NCBI RefSeq assembly: GCF_002197845.1
Contig: NZ_NIDE01000017.1
Location: 1,410,712 to 1,474,711, forward strand
Length of the DNA: 64,000 nucleotides
Source of the DNA: Fimbriiglobus ruber
GTDB taxonomy: Bacteria > Planctomycetota > Planctomycetia > Gemmatales > Gemmataceae
Direction of reading: 5' to 3'
Below, one piece after another: positions 25,896 through 35,286 of the stretch. The number at the start of each line of letters is the position of its first letter. Positions within the stretch are counted from its first letter, which is position 1. The position numbers and the translations under genes are program-made. The notes beneath the pieces are model-generated. The model did no database searches, had not been told where the DNA came from, and was given only the letters and a program-made list of their open reading frames with translations.

Positions 25896-26231
25896 CTACT
25901 CTTTGATTTCGACCTTGGCGTCGCTGATCGTCTTCTTGCCGTCTTTTTCGCCGATCTTGCCCGTGACCTTGGCGTCCTTGGGCTCTTGGCAGACCTTGCC
26001 GTGGTACTTCTCGGCGCCGCCCTTGTCGCTGATGTAGTACTTCACTTCCTTGTCGCCGTCCTTGACGAGCAGGCAGTGACCGCACTTCGGCGTTTCCTTC
26101 AGCTCGCACTTGGTGCAAACGAGCTTGCCTTCGAGGGTCTTCGTTTCGGGCTTCTTGTCCTCGGCGAAAGCGCCGGCGGCGAAGGCGAGGGCGGTGACGC
26201 CCACGACGAGGGCCAGGATCTTCTTCATCAT
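25896..26231 (-). CDS. Small exported Cys-containing protein (DUF6370-like)
   Basis: 111 residues with a clear signal peptide (MMKKILALVVGVTALAFAAGAFA). The mature part has CTKCELKETPKCGHC, four cysteines in two close pairs that could bind a metal, and a conserved-looking YYISDKGGAEKYHGKVC segment. It then forms a small beta barrel-like tail (VTGKIGEKDGKKTI). This matches my memory of the planctomycete DUF6370 family, of unknown function. It shares strand and export with the sulfatase and the cytochrome-like protein beside it. Confidence 0.8.
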   Translation of the reverse strand: MMKKILALVVGVTALAFAAGAFAEDKKPETKTLEGKLVCTKCELKETPKCGHCLLVKDGDKEVKYYISDKGGAEKYHGKVCQEPKDAKVTGKIGEKDGKKTISDAKVEIKE

Positions 26232-26291
26232 GAGTCGACTCCGTGAAAGTTGGAAACTAGAGAGAAACCGGGCGAACGATTCGCCGGTCGG

Positions 26292-26696
26292 TTACTTGCC
26301 TTTGTGAGCCATGTGGCACTCGCCGCACGACTTCCCGATGACACCGAGGGCGTCCGCCGTCGCCTTGGCGTCCTTCTTCTCGACGGCGTCGGCCACGGCC
26401 GCCGTGTTGGTTTTGTACTTCTCGGACAGCTTTTTCCAGCTGTCTTCGTCACCCTTGGCCGGTTTGTTCTGGCCGAGGGCTTCGCCGAAATCCTTGAGGA
26501 GTTTGGCGTTGGTGCTTGCTTCGTCCCACTTCTCGCCTTTGACTTCGGCCTTGATACCGCTCAACAACGACTTCGTTCCTTGGTGGCCCTTTTTCATAAT
26601 TTCTTTGATCGACGGAACCTTCTTGTCGTCGGCCGCAAAGGCCGTCAACGACAGGCACGCCACACCCACGACCAGAGCGAATAGTTTCCGCTGCAT
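26292..26696 (-). CDS. Exported cytochrome c-like protein with one CxxCH haem site
   Basis: 134 residues from the ATG at 26696. Signal peptide MQRKLFALVVGVACLSLTAFA. The mature part is a four-helix arrangement ending in GKSCGECHMAHK, where CGECH is a c-type haem attachment site near the C-terminus, as in cytochrome c-prime-like (class II) proteins. Lys/Ala-rich helices fill the rest. Possibly an electron carrier or gas-binding periplasmic protein. A longer upstream frame to 26777 lacks signal-like sequence. Confidence 0.83.
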   Translation of the reverse strand: MQRKLFALVVGVACLSLTAFAADDKKVPSIKEIMKKGHQGTKSLLSGIKAEVKGEKWDEASTNAKLLKDFGEALGQNKPAKGDEDSWKKLSEKYKTNTAAVADAVEKKDAKATADALGVIGKSCGECHMAHKGK

Positions 26697-26987
26697 GTAC
26701 GGCGACTCCGAAGTGTTTAAAAAGGCGGGAACCCGGTGCCCCACACTGGGCCGGGCTGGTTCGGCGGACTCTGGCAACTATAAGTATCGGCCGCGCCGGT
26801 AGCAACAACGAATCCGATAACGGCGAAAGATCGCGCCGGGCGACGCTTTCGGGCGGCCGACGTCGATCGGTCCGGGTGTGAAAAAACGATGTTTTACCCC
26901 CGCCCAGCCGGCCAATCCCGTTGACGCCTCCCACCACGGGTCATACTATTCGTTTTTCGGTTCTCGCGCCTTGGAAACTTTGCCCGG

Positions 26988-27866
26988 ATGAATACCCATC
27001 CGTCACCGCCGGAAACCCTCGTCCGGGCCGCCACCCGGGCGCGGGCGCTGCGCGGGCGGACCGTGGTGGTGAAACTCGGCGGCAGCGCGATGGAAGAGCC
27101 GGCCGCGCTCCGCGGCACGCTCGAGTCCGTCGTCGCGCTGCAAACCCTCGGTGTCCGGCTCGTGTTGGTCCACGGCGGCGGCAAGCCGATCGACCGGGCG
27201 ATGGCCGCGGCCGGCCTGTCGCCGCGCAAGGTCCAGGGCCGCCGGTACACGGACGACGCCACCCTCGAGGTCGTCGTCCGCGTCCTGCGGGACGAGATCA
27301 ACGCCGAGGTCGTGAAGGCGCTCCGCGACCTCGGCGGCCGCGCCGCCGGCCTCCACACCGGGCCGGCCCAACCCCTGTTCGGCCGCAAGCTCCTCCTCCC
27401 GGGCACCGACGGCGGGCCGATCGACCTCGGCCGCGTCGGCACCGTGACCCGGACCGACACCTCTCTCCTGACCGAATACCTGGACGCGGGATTCATCCCG
27501 GTCGTCCCGTCGCTGGCGATCAGCGACGAGGACGGCGGCTGGCTGAACGTCAACGCGGACACGGCGGCCGGCGCGGCCGGCGGGTCCCTGCGGGCCGACT
27601 CGGTCGCGTTCCTGACCGACACGCCCGGCGTCCTCCGGGACGTGAGCGACCCGGACTCGCTGTTCGCCCGGCTGACCCGGACCGACTGCCGGCGGCTGAT
27701 CGCCGAGGGCGTGATCGCGGGCGGGATGCTGCCGAAGATCGAAGCCTGCTTCGACGCCCTGGACGCCGGGGCCGGCCGCACCCAGATCCTCGACGGCCGG
27801 CAACCGCACGCCCTTTTGGGCGAGTTCGTCTCCGACCACCCGACCGGCACCGAAATCGTGAACTAA
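26988..27866 (+). CDS. argB: Acetylglutamate kinase
   Basis: 292 residues. VVVKLGGSAMEEPA near residue 28 binds ATP phosphates; LVHGGGKPIDRAM near residue 63 contacts substrate; DEDGGWLNVNADTAAGAAG near residue 180 is the family's conserved NVNAD block. Length is normal. It makes N-acetylglutamyl phosphate in arginine synthesis. It begins a run with argD and argF, 71 bases before argD. Confidence 0.95.
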   Translation: MNTHPSPPETLVRAATRARALRGRTVVVKLGGSAMEEPAALRGTLESVVALQTLGVRLVLVHGGGKPIDRAMAAAGLSPRKVQGRRYTDDATLEVVVRVLRDEINAEVVKALRDLGGRAAGLHTGPAQPLFGRKLLLPGTDGGPIDLGRVGTVTRTDTSLLTEYLDAGFIPVVPSLAISDEDGGWLNVNADTAAGAAGGSLRADSVAFLTDTPGVLRDVSDPDSLFARLTRTDCRRLIAEGVIAGGMLPKIEACFDALDAGAGRTQILDGRQPHALLGEFVSDHPTGTEIVN

Positions 27867-27937
27867 CCGGGGCACTCGCGGGCCGTCGGGCCCGCGGCGT
27901 TTTGCTTCCCTATTTACCGGAGCCTTCCGCACCTCCC

Positions 27938-29140
27938 ATGACCACCGCCACCCACACGTCCGAACAGGTCATCGCGCTCGCGAAGCAGTACGTCATCGGG
28001 AACTACACCCGGTACCCGGTCTGCCTGGTGCGGGGCGAGGGGTCGTGGGTGTGGGACGCCGAGGGGAACCGGTACCTCGACTTCTTCCCGGGCTGGGGGT
28101 GCGGCATCCTCGGCCACTGCCCGCCGCGCGTCGTGGCCGCGGTCCAGGAGCAGGTCGCGCAGCTGATTCACGTCCCGAACACCTGGTACACGGAACCCCA
28201 GGTGCTGCTCGCCAAGGCGCTGTCCGAGCGGACCGGGTGGGGCGGCCAGTGCTTCTTCTGCAACAGCGGGACCGAGGCGAACGAGGCGGCGATCAAGCTC
28301 GCCCGCCTCAACGGCAAGCCGAAGGGGAAGTACAAGATCGTCACGATGACGAACAGCTTCCACGGCCGCACGATGGGCGCGCTCTCGGCGACCGCCCAGC
28401 CGAAGTACCACGCGGGCGTCGAGCCGATGCTCCCGGGCTTCCTCTACGCCCCCTACGGCGACCTCGACGCCGTGACCAAGATCGTCGACGCCGAGACGTG
28501 CGCGGTCATGCTGGAGCCGATCCAGGGGGAGGGCGGGGTCAACCTCCCGCCGGCCGGGTTCCTCGAAGGGCTCCGCGCCCTGTGCGACAAGAACGGTATG
28601 CTCCTCATTTTGGACGAAGTCCAGACGGGCATGGGCCGGACCGGGCGGTGGTATGCCCACCAGCACTGGAACATCGTCCCGGACATCGTGACGCTGGCCA
28701 AGGCAATCGCGGGCGGGATCGCCCTGGGTGGGTTGATCGCCAAGCCCGAGGTGGCCGAGAAGCTCAAGCCGGGGACGCACGCGGCGACGTTCGGCGGAAA
28801 CCCCGTCGCTGCGATCGCGGCCCTCGCGACCATCGAGACGTTCGAGACCGACGGTTTGCTCGACCGGGCCACGCACGTCGGCGAACGCTTCAGGGCGCGG
28901 TTCACCGCCCTCAAGGAACAATGCCCACTCGTGACCGAGGTCCGCGTGAAGGGCACGATGATCGGCCTCCAGCTCGCCATCGACGGCGGCCCGATCGTGC
29001 AGAAGTGTCTGGACCGCGGGCTTCTGATCAATTGCACCCACCAGACCGTGATCCGCCTCCTCCCGGCGGTCAACATCCCGGACGAGCTGATCGACGCCGG
29101 GTGTGACATCATTCAAGAAGTCCTCTTAAATCACCAGTAA
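27938..29140 (+). CDS. argD: Acetylornithine aminotransferase
   Basis: 400 residues from the ATG at 27938; the frame is open further upstream but that part is antisense-like Arg/Pro sequence overlapping argB. PLP enzyme of class III: NSGTEANEAAIKLAR (phosphate-binding), GRTMGALSATAQ, LILDEVQTGMGRTG with the Asp contacting the pyridine ring, and LAKAIAGGIALGG with the PLP lysine. Converts N-acetylglutamate semialdehyde to acetylornithine in the same pathway as its neighbours. Confidence 0.95.
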   Translation: MTTATHTSEQVIALAKQYVIGNYTRYPVCLVRGEGSWVWDAEGNRYLDFFPGWGCGILGHCPPRVVAAVQEQVAQLIHVPNTWYTEPQVLLAKALSERTGWGGQCFFCNSGTEANEAAIKLARLNGKPKGKYKIVTMTNSFHGRTMGALSATAQPKYHAGVEPMLPGFLYAPYGDLDAVTKIVDAETCAVMLEPIQGEGGVNLPPAGFLEGLRALCDKNGMLLILDEVQTGMGRTGRWYAHQHWNIVPDIVTLAKAIAGGIALGGLIAKPEVAEKLKPGTHAATFGGNPVAAIAALATIETFETDGLLDRATHVGERFRARFTALKEQCPLVTEVRVKGTMIGLQLAIDGGPIVQKCLDRGLLINCTHQTVIRLLPAVNIPDELIDAGCDIIQEVLLNHQ

Positions 29141-29189
29141 TCAATGGTGGTGGTGTCGGCGGGGTGCGGCTCGAAGTCCGGCGGTTTGC

Positions 29190-29224
29190 GACTTGAAGAC
29201 TTGAAGACCTGACGACTTGATGAC
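29190..29224 (+). repeat. Short intergenic repeat (GACTTGAAGAC type) upstream of argF
   Basis: A run built from GACTTGAAGAC and GACTTGATGAC variants ends 29 bases before the preferred argF start. A close relative in the opposite orientation lies at 56354-56380, also directly before a gene start. Confidence 0.75.
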
Positions 29225-29253
29225 GGTTTTGCGAGATGACCAGGGACCAAGCC

Positions 29254-30183
29254 ATGCGTCACTTTTTGGACCTGCTCGGTGTGTCGGCCGACGACCTGCG
29301 GCACCTGCTGGCCGAATCGGTCCGGCTCAAGGCCGCCCACGCCCGCGGCATCCCCGAGCGGTCGCTGGCTGGCAAGGTGGTCGCCCTGGTGTTCGAGAAG
29401 CCGTCGCTGCGGACGCGGGTGAGTTTCGAGGCCGGGGTCGCCCACCTGGGGGGGACGAGTCTGTTCTTCCCGGGGAACGAGATCGGCCTCGGGTGGCGGG
29501 AGACGCACGCCGATTTCGTTCGAACGATGAGCCGGTTCGTCGACTGCCTCGTCCTCCGCGTGTTCAAGCACGAAACGGTCGAGAAGATGGTCGAGTTCGG
29601 GTCCGTCCCGGTCATCAACGCCCTGTCCGACCGGTCGCACCCGTGCCAGGCGCTGGCCGACCTGCTCACGATCCAGGAGCTATTCGGGTCGGTCGAGGGG
29701 CGGACCGTGGCGTTCATCGGCGACGGGAACAACGTCGCCCGGTCGCTCGCGATCGGGTGCGCGAAACTCGGGGCCCGGTTCGTTCTGGGGTGCCCGGTCG
29801 GGTACGAATTCGACGACCTGTTCGCCCATGAATACAAGACGGCGACCGGCAAACTCCCGCCGGAGACCGTCCACGACCCGGTCGCCGCGGTCCGCGCCGC
29901 GGACGTGATCTACACAGACGTCTGGACGAGCATGGGCCAGGAGGCCGAGCGGGAGGAACGGCTCCAGCGGTTCGCCCCGTTCCAGGTCAACGCCGCCTTG
30001 ATGGAAGAGGCCCCGGCCCACTGCAAGGTGCTGCACTGCCTCCCCGCCCACCGCGGCGAGGAAATCACGGACGACGTGATCGACGGCCCCCAGAGCGCGG
30101 TCTTCGACCAGGCCGAAAACCGCATGCACGCACAGAAGGCGATCCTGGAGTGGCTGTTCGAGCCGCAGGCCGCGCGGCGATAA
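29254..30183 (+). CDS. argF: Ornithine carbamoyltransferase
   Basis: 309 residues from the second ATG (29254), because MRHFLDLLGVSADDL is the usual family start and AGGGA precedes it; the ATG at 29236 adds six residues. FEKPSLRTRVSFE binds carbamoyl phosphate, DRSHPCQALADLLT and HCLPAHRGEEI bind both substrates. Makes citrulline. Last of argB-argD-argF; argC and argJ are not in the window. Confidence 0.95.
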   Translation: MRHFLDLLGVSADDLRHLLAESVRLKAAHARGIPERSLAGKVVALVFEKPSLRTRVSFEAGVAHLGGTSLFFPGNEIGLGWRETHADFVRTMSRFVDCLVLRVFKHETVEKMVEFGSVPVINALSDRSHPCQALADLLTIQELFGSVEGRTVAFIGDGNNVARSLAIGCAKLGARFVLGCPVGYEFDDLFAHEYKTATGKLPPETVHDPVAAVRAADVIYTDVWTSMGQEAEREERLQRFAPFQVNAALMEEAPAHCKVLHCLPAHRGEEITDDVIDGPQSAVFDQAENRMHAQKAILEWLFEPQAARR

Positions 30184-30335
30184 CTTGGCTTTCGATGTCG
30201 GGAGGCCGGTCACGTTTCTATGACGAGTGAGGTCGTCTGACAGGGTCGTCGCGGGTCCCGAGTTTACGCCGGTTCATGGCCGGGGCTCCAGCCGTTCCCG
30301 CGACCCCCGCGCTTTCGCCCAGCTACGGCTCTTTT

Positions 30336-31358
30336 TCAGCCCCGCACCGGCACCAGGTTCTCCAAGAATTGCCGCGTGCAGTTCTCCCAGGTGTACGACC
30401 GCCCTTCGGCAATGCACGCGGCCCGGTTGCCGGTCCGTAGCGCTCGCTCGACGGCCGCGCCGAGGTCGTGGTCGAGGGCGCCCAGGGCGTCGTGGGTGAT
30501 GATGTCCTTCGGACCCGTCACCGGGTAGGCGGCGACGGGGACGCCGCACGCCAGCGCCTCGATCGTCACCAGTCCGAACGTGTCCGTCTTGCTCGGGAAG
30601 ACGAACAGATCGGCCATCGCGTAACACGCGGCGAGCGCTTCTCCCTTGCGATACCCGAGAAACTTCGCGGCGGGGTAGCGACGCTCCAGGTCCGCCCGGG
30701 CCGGGCCGTCGCCGACGACCACTTTCGTGCCCGGCGTGGACAGCCGCAGGAAGTCCTCGATGCCCTTCTCGGCCGACACCCGGCCGACGTACAGCAGGAC
30801 CGGCCGCGGATAAGGCGAATCCCCGTGCGGGTGGGGGTGCGGGCGGAATAGAGTCAGATCGACCCCGCGGGACCACCGGCACATCGGGGCGGTGAAGCCG
30901 CGGGCCTTGAGTTCGAGTTGCAGGCTGGGCGTCGCGACCATGAGCGCCCCGGCCCGATTGTGGAACTGGCGGAGGACGTGATAACTCCACCGCTCGGGCA
31001 CCCGCGCCAGCTCGGCGAGGTATTCGGGGAATCGGGTGTGGTACGACGTGCTGAATCGCCACCCGCGATTGAGACAATATCTGCGAACCAGTCGGCCGAG
31101 CGGCCCCTCCGTGGAGATGTGAACGTCGTCCGGGCGGAACCGGCGGATGCGATCGTATACCCGCCCCGGCCGCGGGAGACAGACGCGGATTTCGGGGTAA
31201 AATGGGACCGGAATTGTCCAAAACGAACTGGGTTCCAGAACGTCCACGACGTGCCCCCAACCGCGGAGCGTGCGGACGGTCGTGTCGAGTGTGCGGACGA
31301 CACCGTTGACCTGCGGGTGCCAAGCCTCGGTCGCGATGAGTATGCGTTGGTGTGTCAT
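30336..31358 (-). CDS. Glycosyltransferase family 4 (mannosyltransferase-like)
   Basis: 340 residues. The N-terminal Rossmann part opens with ILIATEAWHPQVNGVVRTLDTTVR, the start typical of GDP-mannose-dependent alpha-mannosyltransferases. The C-terminal nucleotide-sugar domain shows LLYVGRVSAEKGIEDFLRL, VVVGDGPARADLERRYP and FVFPSKTDTFGLVTIEALACGVPV with the EX7E-like pair. A retaining transferase acting at the cytoplasmic membrane, probably in glycolipid or envelope glycan synthesis. Its start lies only 14 bases from the divergent small gene. Confidence 0.9.
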   Translation of the reverse strand: MTHQRILIATEAWHPQVNGVVRTLDTTVRTLRGWGHVVDVLEPSSFWTIPVPFYPEIRVCLPRPGRVYDRIRRFRPDDVHISTEGPLGRLVRRYCLNRGWRFSTSYHTRFPEYLAELARVPERWSYHVLRQFHNRAGALMVATPSLQLELKARGFTAPMCRWSRGVDLTLFRPHPHPHGDSPYPRPVLLYVGRVSAEKGIEDFLRLSTPGTKVVVGDGPARADLERRYPAAKFLGYRKGEALAACYAMADLFVFPSKTDTFGLVTIEALACGVPVAAYPVTGPKDIITHDALGALDHDLGAAVERALRTGNRAACIAEGRSYTWENCTRQFLENLVPVRG

Positions 31359-31372
31359 TTGGAGAGTGTTAT

Positions 31373-31588
31373 ATGCCGCCCGATCCCGATAAACGACGAA
31401 TGCGCGAACTGAAGCGTGTCGTCAAAAAGTTGGGCAACAAACACCGGCGCCGCCAGCTCAAGCACGACCTGGCGGACAACCCGGAGGAGGCTGCGTACGC
31501 CGAAGAAGACCTCGGTCGCTTCCGGTCCGACGGCTACAACGGCCTCGATCGCGACGCCACGCGGAAGAAGAAGGACGAGGGCGAGTGA
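31373..31588 (+). CDS. Small highly charged protein
   Basis: 71 residues, ATG at 31373 with GGAGAG seven bases upstream. The sequence is rich in Lys, Arg, Asp and Glu: RRMRELKRVVKKLGNKHRRRQLKHDL, then an acidic middle and KKKDEGE at the end. A nucleic-acid- or ribosome-binding role is possible. I recall similar short planctomycete hypothetical proteins but no named family. Divergent from the glycosyltransferase. Confidence 0.7.
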   Translation: MPPDPDKRRMRELKRVVKKLGNKHRRRQLKHDLADNPEEAAYAEEDLGRFRSDGYNGLDRDATRKKKDEGE

Positions 31589-32014
31589 CCGTCGTGTTGG
31601 AAGCCTACCTTCTGTACTTTCGTAGCCAACGGCATCTTCGGCGATGACGCGAATCCGCTGTCCACTCAACCCTGCGGCACACTTCGCGGCCTCGTGCCAC
31701 CAGAATGATCCCTCCCCCCCGAAACAAATCCACCACCCGGCAGCCGGTCTCGTTCGGCCCGGCATCGCGACTGTGAGCCAGCATACAAGCGCCCGCGCGC
31801 CCCGCCTCTGCCCAAGTGCCGGTGCGGATCGGCAGCTGACCGCAAGCCCGGGCGGACGGGGTGCGCCATACAATAACCCCGTCCGAACACCCCTGCGTTC
31901 CGTCCGGGGGGGATTTCCTACCCGGCCATCGTGACTCGCTCGCGCCGGGCAATTCCCAACCAACCGATCACGCCGGTCAGCCCGACGGCTCCGGCCTTAT
32001 TAGAGGAGACGATC
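31589..32014. other. 426-base intergenic stretch
   Basis: No recognisable gene on either strand; open frames are antisense-like and Arg-rich. It contains an AGAGGAG ribosome-binding site at its right end serving the next gene. No repeat or RNA gene seen. Confidence 0.35.
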
Positions 32015-32443
32015 ATGTCGACGCCCGACAAGGAAGGGACCGGCCCGCACCTGCTGGTGGTCCTCGACCACCAGGAAGCGAAGGTCTACCGCACCGAGAT
32101 CACCGGAACCGTACCGGAGCGGATCACCCCGTACGATCCGCACGGGTACGGCCGCCACCTGCACTCCGCCCACGAGTGGACGGACGGCAAGAGCCAGCCC
32201 GAGCGGAAGAGCTTTTACGAGGCCATCGCCAAGACGCTCCAGGGGGCCGAACAGGTCTTGTTGTTCGGCAGCGGCACCGGCAAAAGCAGCGCGATGGACT
32301 ACCTGATCGCCGACCTGAAGAAACACCACCCGGACGTGGCCGCGAAGATCATCGGGTCGGTGGTCGTGGACGCCCACCACACCACCGAGGGCGGGTTGCT
32401 CGCCCGGGCCCGGACGTTCTACGCCGAGTACAACCAAAAGTGA
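32015..32443 (+). CDS. eRF1/host-attachment-like domain protein
   Basis: 142 residues from the ATG at 32015, which has GAGGAG upstream. One alpha/beta domain: LLVVLDHQEAKVYRTEITG, then a loop rich in His (YGRHLHSAHEWTDGK), SFYEAIAKTLQGAEQVLLFGSGTGKSSAMDYLI and KIIGSVVVDAHHTTEGGLLARARTFY. This layout resembles bacterial relatives of release-factor domain 2 (VLRF1/BaeRF type), which act on stalled or hibernating ribosomes, but the Gly-rich loop is also phosphate-binding-like. Family assignment is moderate. Confidence 0.65.
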   Translation: MSTPDKEGTGPHLLVVLDHQEAKVYRTEITGTVPERITPYDPHGYGRHLHSAHEWTDGKSQPERKSFYEAIAKTLQGAEQVLLFGSGTGKSSAMDYLIADLKKHHPDVAAKIIGSVVVDAHHTTEGGLLARARTFYAEYNQK

Positions 32444-33097
32444 GCCGGCGGGCGGGGCGACCGGAACCTCCCGGTCGCCCGCTCCGGACGACAACGGTCA
32501 TTAGTGAAATCGCTCGCGGAACGCGACATGGGTCCGACGACAGAGGCGGGCGAGGCGGCAAGCGGTTGTCTGCCAGCATCTCGAAAGAAGCTCACTTCTC
32601 GCTCGGACGATTGATCCCTCGGCACCGGTTTTTGGTGGCGTAGCGGAGGGGCAGCAACCTGCCGCCTCCGCCCTCTTCAAACCGGACTGGCGGATTTCCC
32701 GCATCCGGCTTCCCTGAATTCACTCGCCTCAAGACACGCACAGTCTGTCAGCGACACATCGCTCTCGCCGTCAACGGTTGGAAACCCAAACCGCGAAGGC
32801 GTACTCCTAACGTTCCCCGAATCGCCACGGCCATCGGCGTCCGAGCGAGGAACCGGTCGATCACACGATTCGGAAGCATCGCCGCCACCTCCTCAAAGCC
32901 CACAAATCCTTCCCCGATAGACTATTCGGTAGAAATCGCATGTGCTGAAAGACCTGGAGCAGTGTAAGCAATGGATTATGGGTCGTTGTAGCGGGTGGGA
33001 CCGCCGTCCCGGCGGTCTCTTGGGCGTCTCAGCTTCCCCCCTCCGCGCTTTTCTGTTGGCCTAGCGGTCACGGGCCGTTTCCCGCACAATGCCGGGT
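32444..33097. other. 654-base intergenic stretch
   Basis: No convincing gene. A GC hairpin GACCGCC/GGCGGTC with a short loop sits near 32999-33020 and may end a transcript. Otherwise I see nothing. Confidence 0.35.
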
Positions 33098-34147
33098 ATG
33101 AGTGAACCGTCCTCTAAACGCTCGTGGCTGCGTCGCTCCCGCGTCCTGCGGTGGGCCACAGTCGTCATCGCGCTGGGGATGCTCGCGGTCGGATACCGAG
33201 CCGTGCAGGTGTTCGCCGGAACCAACCGGCACGAGGTCGTTGAGGGCCGCGTGTACCGTAGTGCCCAGCCGACCGGCCCGCAACTGAACGAATACCTGGC
33301 GGCCCACCACATCCGCACGGTCGTCAACCTGCGGGGGGCCGCGACCCACATCGACGAACCGCGGAACGCGTGGTACCGGGCCGAAGTCGTCGCCTCGCAC
33401 GACCACAACGTCTCTCAGGAAGACATCACTCTGTCCGCCCGGCTGCTGCCGCCGCCGGTCGAGATGAAGCGGCTCGTGGACGTCCTCGACCACACCGAAT
33501 ACCCGGTGCTGTTTCACTGCAAACAGGGGGCGGACCGGACCGGGCTGGCGTCCACCCTCTACCTTCTGCTATACACCGACGCGACCCCGGCCGCGGCCCG
33601 CCGCCAGCTCTGGCCGGTCTACGGGCACATCGCCCTCGGGGCGACTGCCCCGATGGACGAATTCTTCGACAGGTACGAGGACTGGCTCGCCGATCAGAAA
33701 ACAACCCACTCGCCCGACCGGTTGCGGCACTGGCTCCTCGACGTCTACTCGCCCGGCCCGGCCCGGTCCGAACTGATCTGGCTGGAGAAGCCGCCCGACC
33801 CGGTGCCGGTCGGCCGCCCGTTCGCGGCCCGCATCCGGGCGGTCAACCGGTCGACCGAGACGTGGGAGTTCAAGCCGGGCAACCAGGCCGGCATCCACCT
33901 GCAGTACGGCGTCGGTAACGAGCAGTTTCAGATGATCTACCGCGGCGAGGCCGGCCTGTTCCGCGCGACGGTCGCCCCGGGCGAGTCGATCGACCTGGTC
34001 CTCGCCGTCCCGTCGTTGAAAACGCCGGGACGGTACGCCCTGGCGGCCGAGATGATCGACGGCACGGGCGCGTCCGTGCCCGTGCGACAAAACTCGTTCG
34101 TGAAGTTCGGCGACGAGTCGGTGATGACGCAAGTGAACGTGAAGTAA
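33098..34147 (+). CDS. Membrane-anchored tyrosine/dual-specificity phosphatase
   Basis: 349 residues from the ATG at 33098 (one at 33089 also possible). A membrane span at ~residues 18-38 (VVIALGMLAVGYRAVQVF) is followed by a DSP/PTP domain: GRVYRSAQPTGPQLNEYL, IRTVVNLRGA, and the active-site loop LFHCKQGADRTGLAS (HCx5R) at about residue 145. A ~120-residue C-terminal beta domain (VGRPFAARIRAVNRSTETW) resembles an NPCBM- or carbohydrate-binding-like sandwich. Substrate unknown. Confidence 0.88.
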   Translation: MSEPSSKRSWLRRSRVLRWATVVIALGMLAVGYRAVQVFAGTNRHEVVEGRVYRSAQPTGPQLNEYLAAHHIRTVVNLRGAATHIDEPRNAWYRAEVVASHDHNVSQEDITLSARLLPPPVEMKRLVDVLDHTEYPVLFHCKQGADRTGLASTLYLLLYTDATPAAARRQLWPVYGHIALGATAPMDEFFDRYEDWLADQKTTHSPDRLRHWLLDVYSPGPARSELIWLEKPPDPVPVGRPFAARIRAVNRSTETWEFKPGNQAGIHLQYGVGNEQFQMIYRGEAGLFRATVAPGESIDLVLAVPSLKTPGRYALAAEMIDGTGASVPVRQNSFVKFGDESVMTQVNVK

Positions 34148-34221
34148 GGACGAGTTCGCGAGAATCGGCCTCCGGGGGGAGCCTGACAAGGATGTTTTTC
34201 TCCCGCAGAATGGAGTCTGCG

Positions 34222-35220
34222 ATGGCCCTCGTTTCCGTTGTGGTCCCGGTCAAAGACGAGCGGGCGAACGTCCGCCCGCTCGTCGCCCGGCTGTCCGCCG
34301 CCCTGGCGGACGGGCCGCCGTGGGAAGTCGTGTTCGTGGACGACGGGAGTACGGACGGCACCGCCCGGGAACTCGCCGACCTCGCGGCCGACGACGACCA
34401 CGTGAAATTCGTCCGCCTCCGCCGCAACTTCGGCCAGTCGGCCGCCATGCAGGCCGGGTTCGACCACGCCAGCGGTGACGTCATCGTGACGATGGACGGC
34501 GACCTCCAGAACGACCCGGCCGACGTCCCCGGGATGCTCGCCAAGCTGGACGAAGGCTACGACGTGATCCTCGGCGAACGGGCCTGCCGTCAGGACAAGC
34601 TGTTCCTCCGCAAGCTGCCGAGTTGGGCCGCGAACTGGCTCATTCGCAAGGTCACGCGCGTCCCTTTCCGCGATTTCGGCTGCACCCTCCGGGCGATGCG
34701 GCGGGAAGTAGTCGACGGGCTGACGCTGTACGGCGAGATGCACCGGTTCATCACGGCGTTCGCGGTCCAGCAGGGCGCCCGGGTCGCGCAAGTCCCGGTC
34801 AACCACCACCCGCGGACCGCCGGTACGTCCAAATACAACCTGACGCGGACCGTTCGAGTGATGCTCGACCTGATGACGGTCAAGTTTTTGGACAGCTACC
34901 AGACGCGGCCGATGCACCTGTTCGGCGGCCTCGGGCTGATGCTGCTCGCGGTCGGGACTATGGCCCTGGCGGCCGCCCTGGTGATGAAGTTCACGACCGG
35001 CCCCGGGATGACCGCGAACCCACTGTTCCTGGTCGGCGCGATGCTCGAACTGATGGGCGTGCAGTTCCTCTCGCTCGGGCTGATGGGCGAGGTGATGACG
35101 CGGATTTACTTCGAGAGCCAGGGCAAGCCGGCGTACCTGGTGCGCGAGACGCGGGGTTTCGCCGGCCGCGGCCGGCGCGTCTACCAGTACCGCATCCCGG
35201 CCGGCCGGCAGACGGGGTGA
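34222..35220 (+). CDS. Family 2 glycosyltransferase, polyprenyl-phosphate type
   Basis: 332 residues from the ATG at 34222 (GGAGTC upstream). GT-A domain: SVVVPVKDERANVRPL, VVFVDDGSTDGT, MDGDLQNDP (metal-binding Asp cluster) and FGCTLRAMRREVV. Two C-terminal membrane spans (LFGGLGLMLLAVGTMALAAALV and NPLFLVGAMLELMGVQFLSLGLMG) place it with DPM/ArnC/GtrB-like enzymes that load a sugar onto polyprenyl phosphate. It follows the phosphatase by 74 bases, so they may be co-transcribed. Confidence 0.92.
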   Translation: MALVSVVVPVKDERANVRPLVARLSAALADGPPWEVVFVDDGSTDGTARELADLAADDDHVKFVRLRRNFGQSAAMQAGFDHASGDVIVTMDGDLQNDPADVPGMLAKLDEGYDVILGERACRQDKLFLRKLPSWAANWLIRKVTRVPFRDFGCTLRAMRREVVDGLTLYGEMHRFITAFAVQQGARVAQVPVNHHPRTAGTSKYNLTRTVRVMLDLMTVKFLDSYQTRPMHLFGGLGLMLLAVGTMALAAALVMKFTTGPGMTANPLFLVGAMLELMGVQFLSLGLMGEVMTRIYFESQGKPAYLVRETRGFAGRGRRVYQYRIPAGRQTG

Positions 35221-35286
35221 GGTGCGGCCGACGAAGAGTCCCGCGTGTCATCGCCCAGCCCACGCCACCCCCGAATCACTCCAGCC

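Noticed and set aside
31605-31952. Minus-strand frame of 115 codons
   Set aside because: Arg-rich, no family features, several competing frames in the same stretch.
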